Shown here one piece after another: positions 16,901-25,388 of a DNA stretch of 64,000 nucleotides. Positions within the stretch are counted from its first letter, which is position 1. Every line of letters starts with the position of its first letter. The DNA comes from Streptomyces formicae. Lineage in GTDB: Bacteria; Actinomycetota; Actinomycetes; Streptomycetales; Streptomycetaceae. Location of the stretch: positions 3,884,001 through 3,948,000 of the forward strand of contig NZ_CP022685.1 of the NCBI RefSeq assembly GCF_002556545.1, read 5' to 3'. The notes under the pieces were generated by a model. It was not told where the DNA came from. It made no database searches and saw nothing but the letters and a program-made list of their open reading frames with translations. Both the position numbers and the translations under genes were made by a program.

Positions 16901-17461
16901 GCCGCGGACCGCGAACTCGCCGCGCTTCTCGACCAGTTCGACCCGGGAGTACGCGGCGGCGGCGAGCGCCTCCACGACCTCGTTCAGATCCGTGGTCTGG
17001 CCGCTGCGCAGTGCCACGGGCTCCAGGTCGCCCAGGCCCTTGACCTGCGGCTGGAGCACGGAGCGCACGGGAGCGACGATCACCGAGACCGGTCCGGTCT
17101 CCGGGTCGTCCGTGCTCGGGTGCGCCAGGCGGCGCAGGATCGCGAGGCGGCGGCCCACCGTGTCGGAGCGGGGCGAGAGGCGCTCGTGCGGGAGCGTCTC
17201 CCAGGAGGGGTACTCGACGACGCCGTCCGGCGGCAGGATCGTGCGCAGCGCCGCCGCCAGGTCCTCAGCCTCACGTCCGGTGGCCGTCACGGCGAGCACG
17301 GGACGGCCGGACTCGCGGGCGAGCGCGGCCACCGCGAAGGGGCGCGCGGCGGGCGGTCCCACCAGGTCGACGTGGGCGCGGTGGCCGTCGGTCGCGGCCT
17401 TGACCGCTTCGGCGAGTGCGGAGTCCTTGACGACGGCGTCGAGCAGACCGTGCAGGCTCAT
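13931..17461 (-). CDS. mfd: transcription-repair coupling factor
   Basis: Removes RNA polymerase stalled at DNA lesions and recruits UvrA. 1176 aa, normal size. In order: UvrB-like domains D1-D3 (AVTATGREAEDLAAAL; VVEYPSWETLPHERLSPRSD), the RNAP-interacting CarD/RID-like domain (GDYIVHEQHGVGRYI, about 490-560), the RecG-like motor with Walker A GDVGYGKTE (about 655), DEEQRFG, SATPIPRTL and RGRVGRG, then the C-terminal UvrA-regulating domain (LTDRYGKLPEPVENLLLVAG). ATG start at 17459-17461. It is transcribed leftward, divergent from the DUF2079 gene. Confidence 0.98.
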   Translation of the reverse strand: MSLHGLLDAVVKDSALAEAVKAATDGHRAHVDLVGPPAARPFAVAALARESGRPVLAVTATGREAEDLAAALRTILPPDGVVEYPSWETLPHERLSPRSDTVGRRLAILRRLAHPSTDDPETGPVSVIVAPVRSVLQPQVKGLGDLEPVALRSGQTTDLNEVVEALAAAAYSRVELVEKRGEFAVRGGILDVFPPTEEHPLRVEFWGDDVEEIRYFKVADQRSLEVAEHGLWAPPCRELLLTDDVREKAAALAEQHPELGELLGKIAEGIAVEGMESLAPALVDDMELLIDVMPEGSMAVVCDPERVRTRATDLVATSQEFLQASWAATAGGGEAPIDVGAASLWGIADIREHARELGMMWWSVSPFAADEELDQDTLKLGMHAPETYRGDTAKALADTKGWLADGWRVVYVTEAHGPAARTVEVLGGEGIAARHDADLADLAPSVVHVSCGSIDYGFVDQALKLAVLTETDLSGQKAAGKDGQRMPARRRKTIDPLTLESGDYIVHEQHGVGRYIEMVQRTVQGATREYLVVEYAPAKRGQPGDRLYIPTDQLEQITKYVGGEAPTLHRLGGADWTKTKARAKKAVKEIAADLIKLYSARMAAPGHAFGADTPWQRELEDAFPYAETPDQLTTIAEVKEDMEKTVPMDRLICGDVGYGKTEIAVRAAFKAVQDGKQVAVLVPTTLLVQQHFGTFSERYSQFPVNVRALSRFQTETESKATLEGLRDGSVDIVIGTHRLFSSETKFKDLGLVIVDEEQRFGVEHKEQLKKLRANVDVLTMSATPIPRTLEMAVTGIREMSTITTPPEERHPVLTFVGPYEEKQIGAAIRRELLREGQVFYIHNRVESIDRAAARLRDIVPEARIATAHGQMSEQALEQVVVDFWEKKFDVLVSTTIVESGIDISNANTLIVERGDNFGLSQLHQLRGRVGRGRERGYAYFLYPPEKPLTETAHERLATIAQHTEMGAGMYVAMKDLEIRGAGNLLGGEQSGHIAGVGFDLYVRMVGEAVADYRASLEGGVEEEPPLEVKIELPVDAHVPHDYAPGERLRLQAYRAIASANTEEDVKAVREELTDRYGKLPEPVENLLLVAGLRMLARACDVGEIVLQGNNIRFAPVELRESQELRLKRLYPGTVIKANANQVLVPRPKTAKVGGKPLVGRELLGWVGEFLTSILGS

Positions 17462-17862
17462 GAAGGCTTTCCGTCCAGGTTCCGTGGGAGTGTGCGGGAT
17501 TCCGGCGTGCGATCACGGCCGGGTGGGCAACGCGAAGGGCCCGGCACGTGTCACGGACCGGGGGTATCCAGCGTACGACTCATCACCGACAGGCGCGGCT
17601 CGCCGGGCGGCCCACAGGGGACTCACAGGCGGCTCACAAGGGGCTCACAGGCGGCTCGTCAGGCGAATCGCGGGTGCCTCGTCCGGGTAGACAGGCCCCT
17701 GATCCGGGACCCGCCGCCAGCCCTCCTGGGGCTTTTCCCCCGAGGGATGGCACCCTGAGCCGGGTCGTACCGCATCTCGAACACCTCGAACACCGTGCTC
17801 GTCGCCCCGAACGTTCCGGGAGCCCCACCCGGCTCCCGCTCCTTCGACCAGAAAGCCAGCCC
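17462..17862. other. non-coding region between mfd and the DUF2079 gene, with short direct repeats
   Basis: About 400 bp between divergent genes. It holds a near-perfect direct repeat of about 18 bases: CTCACAGGCGGCTC occurs at 17622-17635 and 17644-17657, each preceded by GGGG(A). A second pair, CTCGAACAC, occurs twice in a row near 17775-17792. CGAACGTTCCG near 17808 is a small palindrome. No convincing small gene or RNA was recognised; promoters for both flanking genes must lie here. Confidence 0.6.
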
Positions 17863-19344
17863 ATGTCCGGAGCCCATTCCGTCACCGCGGCCGACCCGGA
17901 GGCCGACGCCGGGCTCATACCGGCGCGGCCCGGGACCGGAGCCGAGACCGGAGGCGGGCCAGGGCCCGGCCCGGGTCCCGGCGGCCGCGTCCTCTGGGAC
18001 CGCGCCCCCCAGCTGCTCGCCCTCGGACTCTTCGTCGCCTACGCACTGCTCTCGTACACCCGCTACCGCCGCATGGAGAACCTCTCCTGGGACCTCGGGA
18101 TCTTCGAGCAGGCCGTCCGCGCCTACGCGCACCTCCAGGCCCCTGTCGCCGAGCTCAAGGGGCCGGGGGCGAACATCCTCGGCGACCACTTCAGCCCCGT
18201 CACCGCGCTGCTCGCGCCGTTCTACCGGGTCTTCCCCTCGCCCGTGACCCTGCTGATCGCGCAGGCCCTGCTGTTCGCCCTGTCCGCCGTGCCCGTCACG
18301 CGCGTGGCGACGCGGCTCCTGGGGCGCGGCTCCGGGCTCGCCATCGGGATCGCGTACGGCTTCTCCTGGGGCGTCCAGCGCGCCGTGGACTTCGACTTCC
18401 ACGAGATCTGCTTCGCCGTACCGCTGATCGCCTTCTCCCTCGAAGCGCTGCTGCTGCGGCGCTGGCGGGCCGCGCTGCTCTGGGCGCTGCCGCTGGTGCT
18501 CGTCAAGGAGGACCTGGGGGTGACCGTCGCGGCCATCGCCGCCGTCGTGGCGATCCGCTGCCGCCGCGAGTCGCCGAAGGACCTGCCCTGGGCGCTCGGC
18601 ACCGTCGCGTTCGGACTCGTCGCCACCCTCGTCACGCTCACGCTGATCATCCCCGCCTTCAACTCCGGCGGCGCGTACGACTACTGGGACAAGGTCGGCG
18701 AGGCGGGCGCGACCGCGGGGGCCTTCGACGGCACGGGGACCAAGCTGCGCACGCTGGCCTGGCTGCTGATCCCCACCACCGGACTGCTCGCGCTGCGCTC
18801 GCCGCTGCTCCTGATCGCGCTGCCCACGATCGGCTGGCGCTTCGTCTCCGCCGAGGAGCACTACTGGGGCACCGACTGGCACTACAGCGCCGTCCTGATG
18901 CCGGTGGTCGTGCTCGCCCTCGTCGACGCCGTCGAGCGGGCCCGCGGCAGCGGACGGCCGTGGCTGCGCGCCGCCGCCGACAAGCTGCCCGCCTGCGCCG
19001 CCGCGGCGGCCCTCGCCCTGACCCCGTCCCTGCCGCTCGCCCGGCTCACCGAGGCCGCGACGTACGAGAAGAGCGGGGAGGTCTTCGCCGTGGAGCGGCT
19101 GCTCGGGCGGATCCCCGACGGGGCGAGCGTCGAGGCGAACATCGGCCCGATCAGCAGGCTCACCGACCGCACCCGCGTCTACTGGGTGGGCGCGGCACGC
19201 CCCGTCGTCCCCGACTACGTGGCGCTCGACATCCGCTCGGGCTGGACCAAGGACCCCGTCGGGTACGCCAACAGCCTGCACCGGGGCGCCGGTTACACCG
19301 TCGAGGGCACCGCCCACGGCTACGTACTGCTGCGCAAGGCGTGA
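17863..19344 (+). CDS. DUF2079 polytopic membrane protein
   Basis: 493 aa from the ATG at 17863. After a Gly/Pro-rich N-terminus come about ten membrane segments, including LLALGLFVAYALLSYT, LALTPSLPLARL and VAFGLVATLVTLTLIIPAF. Conserved features of DUF2079 are visible: RMENLSWDLGIFEQAV, LGDHFSPVTALLAPFY, DFDFHEICFAVPL (a charged loop) and EEHYWGTDWHYSAVLMPV. The fold is related to GT-C glycosyltransferases of polyprenyl-linked sugars, so a role in cell-envelope glycan transfer is plausible but unproven. It is followed by a strong hairpin at 19351. Confidence 0.88.
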   Translation: MSGAHSVTAADPEADAGLIPARPGTGAETGGGPGPGPGPGGRVLWDRAPQLLALGLFVAYALLSYTRYRRMENLSWDLGIFEQAVRAYAHLQAPVAELKGPGANILGDHFSPVTALLAPFYRVFPSPVTLLIAQALLFALSAVPVTRVATRLLGRGSGLAIGIAYGFSWGVQRAVDFDFHEICFAVPLIAFSLEALLLRRWRAALLWALPLVLVKEDLGVTVAAIAAVVAIRCRRESPKDLPWALGTVAFGLVATLVTLTLIIPAFNSGGAYDYWDKVGEAGATAGAFDGTGTKLRTLAWLLIPTTGLLALRSPLLLIALPTIGWRFVSAEEHYWGTDWHYSAVLMPVVVLALVDAVERARGSGRPWLRAAADKLPACAAAAALALTPSLPLARLTEAATYEKSGEVFAVERLLGRIPDGASVEANIGPISRLTDRTRVYWVGAARPVVPDYVALDIRSGWTKDPVGYANSLHRGAGYTVEGTAHGYVLLRKA

Positions 19345-19350
19345 GAGAAC

Positions 19351-19393
19351 AGTCGGTCCCGGCGGGTGCGCGCAGCACCTGCCGGGACCGACT
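19351..19393. terminator. bidirectional terminator hairpin
   Basis: AGTCGGTCCCGGC at 19351-19363 pairs with GCCGGGACCGACT at 19381-19393, and inner GGTGC/GCACC extends the stem across a 5-base loop. It sits between the convergent DUF2079 gene and the ABC permease gene and would serve both strands. One of the best hairpins in the window. Confidence 0.8.
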
Positions 19394-19425
19394 CCCCCGT
19401 TCCCCCGTGTCCCCCGTCGAGGTGG

Positions 19426-22008
19426 CTACTCGGTGGCGATCGCGTTCAGTACGTTCATCCGGCCCGCCCTGAAGGCCGGGACGAGCGCCGCGAACAGGCC
19501 CACGAACGCGGATCCGACGAAGACCGCGATGATCGTCGGCCAGGGGATCTCCAGGACCTTCAGGCCCTCAAGGGCGAGCAGCTTCTGGGCCGTCGCTCCC
19601 CAGCCCATCCCGAGCCCGAGGCCGAGCAGCGCGCCGAAGAGGGCGATGACCACGGACTCCATGCGGATCATGCGGCGCAGCTGCCTGCGCGAGAGGCCGA
19701 TCGCCCGCATCAGGCCGATCTCCCGGGTGCGTTCCACCACCGAGAGCGCCAGGGTGTTCACGACGCCCAGGATCGCGACGATGATCGCGAGGCCGAGCAG
19801 ACCGTAGACCATGTTCAGCATCTGGCCGACCTGGTCCTTCAGCGTCTGCTTGAAGTCGCTCTGGTCCATCACCTTGTACTGCGGGTACTTGGCGAGCGAG
19901 TCCTTCAGGGACTGGTACGCGGCGTCCTGCTGCCCCTTGTCGGCGGAGGCGAACATGATGTCGTTCTGCGGCATCCGGTCCGCGGGGACGTACTTCTCCA
20001 GGGTCGTGATGTTGGTGTACATCGCGCCGTTGTCGACCGAGCCGTCGTCCGAGGTGATCGCCGCGAGCTTCAGCTGGGCGGACCTGCCGTGCTCGAAGGC
20101 GACCTTCAGCTCGTCGCCGACCTTCAGGCCGTGCTTCTTGGCGAAGTCCTCGCCGACCGACATGGCGTTCTTGCCGTACGCGGCGGACAGCGTGCCCGCG
20201 GTCGTCTCGCGCCGCAGGTCCTGGGCGTACGTCGGGTCGGCGGCGCTCATGCCCACCCCGTCCACGGTCTTGCCCGCGGGCGTGGTCAGGTCCGCGTTGA
20301 TCTGCTTGTAGCGCGTGATGTGGGAGATGTGCTCGGCCTTGCCGAGGGCGTCGGCGGCCTTCTGCGTGATGGAGATGCCGGGCTGGGTGGGCTGGACGAT
20401 GAAGTCCGCGCCGACCGACTTGTCGAGCTCGTCGGTGGCCGAAGCGACCATCGAGGAGCCGACGACGGAGAGGCAGGCGACCAGGGCGAGGCCGATCATC
20501 AGGGCCGCGCCCGTGGCGCCGGTGCGGCGCGGGTTGCGCAGCGCGTTGCGCTCGGCCATCCGGCCGACCGGGCCGAACGCCCTGAGCAGCACTGCGCTGA
20601 TGACGCGGACGACGCCGGAGGCGAGCACCGGGCCGACGACGACGAAGCCGACGAGGGTCAGGACGACGCCGCCGCCCAGGAAGAGCGAGCCCTCGCTGGC
20701 CTTGTCCGCCTGCGAGGCGGTGTAGAGGAGGAAGCCGCCCGCGCCGGTGAGGACCAGGCCGATGGCGGCGCGCAGCGCGCCGGCCCTGCCGTCGGCCGGG
20801 GTGCCCGCGTCGCGCAGCGCGGCCATCGGCGAGACCTTGCCGGCCCGTCGTGCGGGGAGGTAGGCGGCGAGGACGGTGACGACGACGCCGAGGACCATGC
20901 CGATGACGGGGGTCGTCCAGGCGACGGTGAGGTCGCCGGTGGACAGTTCCATGCCCATGCCCGACATGAGCTTCATCAGGCCGACGGCGAGTCCGACGCC
21001 CGCGCCGACCCCGAGGATCGAGCCGAACACGCCGAGCAGCAGGGCCTCGACGAGCACGGAGCGGTTGACCTGCTTGCGGCTGGAGCCGATGGCGCGCATC
21101 AGGCCGATCTCGCGGGTGCGCTGGGCGACCAGCATCGAGAAGGTGTTGATGATCAGGAAGATGCCGACGAGGAAGGCGATCCCGGCGAAGCCGAGCATCG
21201 CGTACTTCATGACGTCGAGGAAGCCGCTGACAGACTTGCGGTTGTCGTCGGCGCTCTCCTTCTGCGTCTTGATGTCGTAGGTGCCCTTGTCGAGGGCCGC
21301 GGTGACGTCCTGCTTCAGCTCGGTGTCGCTGACGCCCGCCGCCGCGGTGAGGTTGACGTGCGTGAACCTGCCCGTGGTGCCGAGGAGTTCGCGCTGCGCG
21401 GTCGGGGTGTCGAAGTAGACGATCGCGGCACCGGGGTTGGTCACCTTGAAGGTGGCGATGCCGGAGATCTTCGCGGTGTGGTCGCCGGTGGCGGCGATGG
21501 TGCGCAGCGAGTCGCCGATCTTGAGGTCGTGCTTGTCGGCGGTGTCGGCGTCGATCATCATCTCGGTGGGCCCGCGCGGCGAGTGGCCCGAGGTGATGTC
21601 CATCGAACGCAGGTCGTTGTGCGTCCAGTTGCCCGCGATGGTCGGGCCGCCGCTGGTCGGCCCCATGTTCTTGTTCTCGGAGTCGACCACGGTCACGCTC
21701 TGGCTCATGACCGCGCCCTCGGCGGACTTGACGCCCTCGGCCTTCCTCGCCTCCTGGACGACGGAGGCGGGCATCGACTCGGGCTTGCCGCTGCGGGGCG
21801 CATCGCCCGCGTCCTCGGCGGACTTGGGGGTGACGGTGACGTCGGCGGAGGTCGCCGCGAAGAGCTTGTCGAAGGTGGTGCTCATGGTGTCGGAGAAGAC
21901 GAGCGTGCCGCACACGAACGCCACCGAGAGGACCACGGCCACGGCGGAGAGCGCCATGCGGCCCTTGTGCGCGAAGAAGTTGCGCATCGAGGTCTTGAGG
22001 ACGGTCAT
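19426..22008 (-). CDS. FtsX-like ABC transporter permease (two FtsX units)
   Basis: 860 aa. Layout: TM1 at 15-37 (ALSAVAVVLSVAFVCGTLVF), a long external MacB-like domain, three membrane helices around 270-400 forming the first FtsX unit (REIGLMRAIGSSRKQV), a central pair of helices, a second external domain of about 480-740, and the last three helices with the second FtsX signature (REIGLMRAIGLSRRQLRR). Such proteins move lipids, lipoproteins or peptides out of the membrane, or sense envelope stress. Its ATG overlaps the ATPase stop by four bases (22005-22008). Confidence 0.93.
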   Translation of the reverse strand: MTVLKTSMRNFFAHKGRMALSAVAVVLSVAFVCGTLVFSDTMSTTFDKLFAATSADVTVTPKSAEDAGDAPRSGKPESMPASVVQEARKAEGVKSAEGAVMSQSVTVVDSENKNMGPTSGGPTIAGNWTHNDLRSMDITSGHSPRGPTEMMIDADTADKHDLKIGDSLRTIAATGDHTAKISGIATFKVTNPGAAIVYFDTPTAQRELLGTTGRFTHVNLTAAAGVSDTELKQDVTAALDKGTYDIKTQKESADDNRKSVSGFLDVMKYAMLGFAGIAFLVGIFLIINTFSMLVAQRTREIGLMRAIGSSRKQVNRSVLVEALLLGVFGSILGVGAGVGLAVGLMKLMSGMGMELSTGDLTVAWTTPVIGMVLGVVVTVLAAYLPARRAGKVSPMAALRDAGTPADGRAGALRAAIGLVLTGAGGFLLYTASQADKASEGSLFLGGGVVLTLVGFVVVGPVLASGVVRVISAVLLRAFGPVGRMAERNALRNPRRTGATGAALMIGLALVACLSVVGSSMVASATDELDKSVGADFIVQPTQPGISITQKAADALGKAEHISHITRYKQINADLTTPAGKTVDGVGMSAADPTYAQDLRRETTAGTLSAAYGKNAMSVGEDFAKKHGLKVGDELKVAFEHGRSAQLKLAAITSDDGSVDNGAMYTNITTLEKYVPADRMPQNDIMFASADKGQQDAAYQSLKDSLAKYPQYKVMDQSDFKQTLKDQVGQMLNMVYGLLGLAIIVAILGVVNTLALSVVERTREIGLMRAIGLSRRQLRRMIRMESVVIALFGALLGLGLGMGWGATAQKLLALEGLKVLEIPWPTIIAVFVGSAFVGLFAALVPAFRAGRMNVLNAIATE

Positions 22009-22793
22009 GACGTGCGCCCCCGCGCGTCGAAGGACTTCATGCGGTCGAGGACCTGGTCGGCGGTGGGGTGGTGCATCTCGTCGACGATCCGGCCGTCGGC
22101 GAGGTACAGGACGCGGTCCGCGTACGAGGCGGCGACCGGGTCGTGCGTGACCATCACGATGGTCTGGCCGAGCTCGGTCACCGAGCGGCGCAGGAAGCCC
22201 AACACCTCCGCGCCCGCACGGGAGTCGAGGTTTCCTGTCGGCTCGTCACCGAAGATGATCTCGGGCCGGGACGCGAGCGCGCGGGCCACGGCGACGCGCT
22301 GCTGCTGACCGCCGGAGAGCTCGGTGGGGCGGTGCTTGAGGCGTCCCGCGAGGCCCACGGTCTCCACGACCTGGTCCAGCCAGGCGCGGTCGGGCTTGCG
22401 GCCCGCTATGTCCATCGGGAGCGTGATGTTCTCGATGGCGTTCAGGGTGGGGAGGAGGTTGAACGCCTGGAAGATGAAGCCGATCCGGTCCCTGCGGAGC
22501 CGGGTGAGCTTCTTGTCCTTGAGGCCGGTGATCTCGGTCTCGTCGAGGTAGATCTGCCCGGCGCTGACCGTGTCGAGGCCCGCGAGGCAGTGCATCAGGG
22601 TCGACTTGCCGGAGCCCGAGGGGCCCATGATGGCGGTGAACTGCCCCCGGGCGATGTCCACGTCGATGTGGTCGAGCGCGACGACCCGGGTCTCCCCCGA
22701 GCCGTACGCCTTCACGACCTGGCGTGCCCGTGCCGCCACGGCCGTACGCCCGCCAGTGCCCCCGTGCCTGGGTGTGGTTACAGCCGTTGTCAC
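22005..22793 (-). CDS. ABC transporter ATP-binding protein (LolD/MacB type)
   Basis: 262 aa, GTG start with AGGAG ten bases upstream. Walker A GPSGSGKST, Q-loop FQAFNLLPTLN, signature LSGGQQQRVAVARAL, Walker B IIFGDEPTGNLDS and H-loop VTHD are all intact. It is the energy unit for the following two-unit FtsX permease, with four-base overlap. A perfect CATGTG-N5-CACATG palindrome lies 21 bases before the start codon, so a repressor probably controls the operon. Substrate unknown. Confidence 0.95.
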   Translation of the reverse strand: MTTAVTTPRHGGTGGRTAVAARARQVVKAYGSGETRVVALDHIDVDIARGQFTAIMGPSGSGKSTLMHCLAGLDTVSAGQIYLDETEITGLKDKKLTRLRRDRIGFIFQAFNLLPTLNAIENITLPMDIAGRKPDRAWLDQVVETVGLAGRLKHRPTELSGGQQQRVAVARALASRPEIIFGDEPTGNLDSRAGAEVLGFLRRSVTELGQTIVMVTHDPVAASYADRVLYLADGRIVDEMHHPTADQVLDRMKSFDARGRTS

Positions 22794-22813
22794 GGTACGT
22801 CTCCTATGTTGGT

Positions 22814-22830
22814 CATGTGCGGTTCACATG
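22814..22830. promoter_or_regulatory. operator-like palindrome ahead of the ABC ATPase gene
   Basis: CATGTG-CGGTT-CACATG, perfect 6-bp arms, 21 bases upstream of the GTG start at 22793. Its position near the expected promoter/leader of the leftward operon fits a repressor site. Confidence 0.5.
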
Positions 22831-23032
22831 AGTGCGCTTCGCGCTTCAGTCTGGTCTCGTGAGGGGGCCCGGCGCGCTGGTGCAGAGCGCAGTCTTCTCG
22901 TGGGGAAAACCCCACCCCCGTCGTGTGGCTCGACCTCCCGCCGGCGCGGCGGGTCGTCGTAAAGACCATCTAAGAACGGGCCCGTGGCCTTCTCATCCTC
23001 CAGCGGGACGAAGGGCCCCCGGTCCGTAGTAC

Positions 23033-23069
23033 GGAGGTTCCCCTAGGGGATCTCCACCTCCCGGTGGAG
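23033..23069. promoter_or_regulatory. pair of adjacent palindromes upstream of the MFS gene
   Basis: TCCCCTAGGGGA (23039-23050) is a perfect 12-bp palindrome flanked by GGAG and CTCC, which nearly extend it. Immediately after it comes CTCCACC-TCCC-GGTGGAG (23052-23069), a 7-bp hairpin. It may be an operator or leader hairpin for either divergent operon. Confidence 0.4.
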
Positions 23070-23216
23070 CGCTTCTCAGGGTTGCTCCACCCTCGTGCCG
23101 ACCGGACCACGCCCCACCTGCCGCGATTCCGTCCACCCACCCGTGCGCCCCTCCCCCCACCGGGCCCCGGGTGAGATGGTGGCCCGCAGCAACCGGTGCT
23201 GGGGGAAGGGATCTTC

Positions 23217-24782
23217 GTGGACTCGCAGGACGCGATACGGGGCCGGGGCGAGGCGATGCGGGGCGGAGGCGACGCGCTACGCGGCCGGGGCAAGGTCGTC
23301 GCCGCGCTCATGCTCGCCATGGCGCTCGCCGCCCTGGACGCCACGATCGTGTCGACCGCGGTACCGCAGATCGTCGGCGACCTCGGCGGCTTCTCCGTCT
23401 TCTCCTGGCTCTTCTCCGGCTATCTGCTCGCCGTCACGGTCAGCCTGCCCGTCTACGGCAAGCTCTCCGACACCTTCGGCCGCAAGCCGGTGCTCATCGC
23501 GGGCAGCATCCTCTTCCTCGTCGGCTCCGTGCTCTGCGCGAGCGCGTGGAACATGGGCGCCCTCATCGCCTTCCGCATCGTCCAGGGCCTGGGCGGCGGC
23601 GCCCTGCAAGGCACCGTCCAGACGCTCGCCGCCGACCTCTACCCGCTGGAGCAGCGCCCCAAGATCCAGGCGAAGCTGTCCACGGTGTGGGCGGTCGCGG
23701 CGGTCGCGGGTCCGGCCATCGGCGGCCTGATCGCCTCGTACGCGGACTGGCGGTGGATCTTCCTGATCAACCTGCCGGTCGGGGCCGTCGCGCTCTGGCT
23801 GATCGTGCGCCATCTGCACGAGCCCGCACGGGCCGCCGCGCCCCGGCCGAACATCGACTGGGCGGGCGCCCTCGCCGTCTTCGCCTGCGGCGGGGTCCTG
23901 CTCACCGCGCTCGTCCAGGGCGGGGTGGCCTGGCCCTGGCTCTCGGCGCCCTCGCTGGCCCTGTTCGGCACCGGCGCCGTCCTCGTCGCCGTCGTCGTGG
24001 CGATCGAGCGGCGCGCGAAGGAGCCGATCATCCCCGGCTGGGTGTGGCGGCGGCGCACCATCGCCGCGGTCAACCTGGCACTCGGCGCGCTGGGCCTGCT
24101 GATGGTCGCGCCGACCGTGTTCCTGCCGACGTACGCGCAGTCCGTGCTCCAACTGGCGCCGGTGGCCGCCGGGTTCGTGCTCTCCGTGATGACCCTGAGC
24201 TGGCCGGTGTCGGCCGCCCTGAGCCAGCACGTGTACCGCAGGATCGGCTTCCGCGACACCGCCGTCGTCGGCATCTCGGCGGCGGGCCTGATCCTGCTCG
24301 CCTTCCCGCTGCTCCCCTACCCCGGCACGGCCTGGCAACCTGCCCTGATCATGCTCCTGTTGGGCGCGGCGCTCGGCCTCTTCCAGCTCCCGCTGATCGT
24401 GGGCGTCCAGTCCACCGTCGGCTGGGCCGAGCGCGGCACGGCCACCGCTTCCGTGCTGTTCTGCCGACAGATCGGCCAGACCCTGGGCGCGGCCCTGTTC
24501 GGGGCGGTGGCCAACGGCGTGCTCGCCGCGCGCCTGGGCGGTGCGGGCTCGCTCGACTCGGTGGCCCGCTCCCTGGACGACCCGGGCTCGGTGGCCGATC
24601 CGGAACGGCTGCGGCGGGCCGTGGACGCGGCGGTCGACGCGGTCTACGTGGGCGCGGGATGCGCGGCTGGACTGGCCCTGCTCGCGCTCCTGTTCGTGGC
24701 GCCGCGGCGCTTCCCGGTCCTCCAGGAGAAGCAACTGGAATCCCAGCGGGAACAGTTGTCCCCCACGCAACAGGCCGACTGA
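23217..24782 (+). CDS. DHA2-family MFS multidrug exporter
   Basis: 521 aa from the GTG at 23217, with GAAGGG seven bases ahead; a GTG seven codons earlier overlaps that ribosome site and was not chosen. A Gly/Arg-rich N-terminus is followed by about 14 membrane helices. TM1 carries LAALDATIVSTAVPQI, the H+ antiporter signature of the EmrB/QacA group, and the TM2-3 loop carries GKLSDTFGRKPVL (motif A). VAGPAIGGLIA in TM5 is motif C of drug exporters. A proton-driven drug efflux role is probable; substrate unknown. Confidence 0.93.
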   Translation: MDSQDAIRGRGEAMRGGGDALRGRGKVVAALMLAMALAALDATIVSTAVPQIVGDLGGFSVFSWLFSGYLLAVTVSLPVYGKLSDTFGRKPVLIAGSILFLVGSVLCASAWNMGALIAFRIVQGLGGGALQGTVQTLAADLYPLEQRPKIQAKLSTVWAVAAVAGPAIGGLIASYADWRWIFLINLPVGAVALWLIVRHLHEPARAAAPRPNIDWAGALAVFACGGVLLTALVQGGVAWPWLSAPSLALFGTGAVLVAVVVAIERRAKEPIIPGWVWRRRTIAAVNLALGALGLLMVAPTVFLPTYAQSVLQLAPVAAGFVLSVMTLSWPVSAALSQHVYRRIGFRDTAVVGISAAGLILLAFPLLPYPGTAWQPALIMLLLGAALGLFQLPLIVGVQSTVGWAERGTATASVLFCRQIGQTLGAALFGAVANGVLAARLGGAGSLDSVARSLDDPGSVADPERLRRAVDAAVDAVYVGAGCAAGLALLALLFVAPRRFPVLQEKQLESQREQLSPTQQAD

Positions 24783-24893
24783 TCGGTTTGCCGAAAACCC
24801 CGCACACCTCGCCTACTTGCGAGTAACGTCTCGGCTCCCCTCGCTCCCTGCGGTCCGCACCACCGGACCGGAAGCCGCGCAAGGAGAACCGGG

Positions 24894-25388
24894 ATGGCCC
24901 ACCCTCCGCACGACGCCTCTCCCCCACCCCAGCCACACCCCTCGCATCAGCCACACCCTCCACACCTGCCGCATCAGCCGCTCCCTCCGTACGAGCCGCA
25001 CCTCACCTACCCCTGGCAGCCCAGACCCCGGCAGCCGCAAGCGCCCGCGCGCCGCCTGCCCCGCCACCCGGCGCCGGGCCGCCACAGCGACCTGCGGATC
25101 CTGCGCGGCGCCTACCGGGGCCAGCGCCGCGTCGCCACGCTCACCGCGCTCGGCTACTTCACGCTCTTCCTCGCCCTGTCGGCCTTCGCACCGGCCCTGA
25201 TGACGGGCACGGTCACCGCGGGCCTCCCCACGGGGCTGCTGCTCGGCCTGTGCCAGCTCCCCGTCACCGGCCTCGCCGTGCTCCTGTACGAGTACACGGC
25301 ACGCCGCCGACTCGATCCGCTGGCCGAACGCCTGCGCAGACAGGCCGATTCGGCGCGGGCCACGGCCTGTCCCGGGGGCCGCCCGTGA
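24894..25388 (+). CDS. DUF485 family membrane protein with His/Pro-rich N-terminus
   Basis: 164 aa, AAGGAG ahead of the ATG. Residues 1-60 are very rich in Pro and His (PPPQPHPSHQPHPPHLPHQP). The DUF485 core at about 63-145 starts with LRILRGAYRGQRRVATLTALGYFTLFLALSAFAPALM and has two membrane helices and a YEYTARRRLDPLAERLR end. DUF485 proteins are small partners of ActP-type symporters, and the stop here overlaps the start of such a symporter (GTGA). The His-rich leader may bind metal, or may merely be low-complexity. Confidence 0.9.
   Translation: MAHPPHDASPPPQPHPSHQPHPPHLPHQPLPPYEPHLTYPWQPRPRQPQAPARRLPRHPAPGRHSDLRILRGAYRGQRRVATLTALGYFTLFLALSAFAPALMTGTVTAGLPTGLLLGLCQLPVTGLAVLLYEYTARRRLDPLAERLRRQADSARATACPGGRP

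Larger units (their letters stand above)
22794..23216. other. divergent control region between the ABC exporter and the MFS exporter
   Basis: About 420 bp with no gene that I can support. It holds at least three symmetrical sequences: CATGTG-N5-CACATG (22814-22830), TCCCCTAGGGGA (23039-23050) and CTCCACC-N4-GGTGGAG (23052-23069). The two flanking operons are both exporters, which suggests regulated drug or envelope-stress response; no regulator gene lies beside them. Confidence 0.6.

Noticed and set aside
13628..17758. Very long open frames antisense to mfd, and likewise antisense to ppc (45797-48577) and the permease (19366-22308)
   Set aside because: They mirror real genes with intact motifs; the extreme third-position G/C bias suppresses stop codons in other frames. 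Their translations are Arg/Gly/Ala/Val-rich with no family motif.
17805..17822. LexA (SOS) box between mfd and the DUF2079 gene
   Set aside because: CGAACGTTCCG lacks the four-base spacer of the actinobacterial GAAC-N4-GTTC site.
22970..23344. Leftward 124-codon frame between the two exporters
   Set aside because: It overlaps the start of the MFS gene, has no ribosome site and no recognisable fold; it is an antisense shadow.
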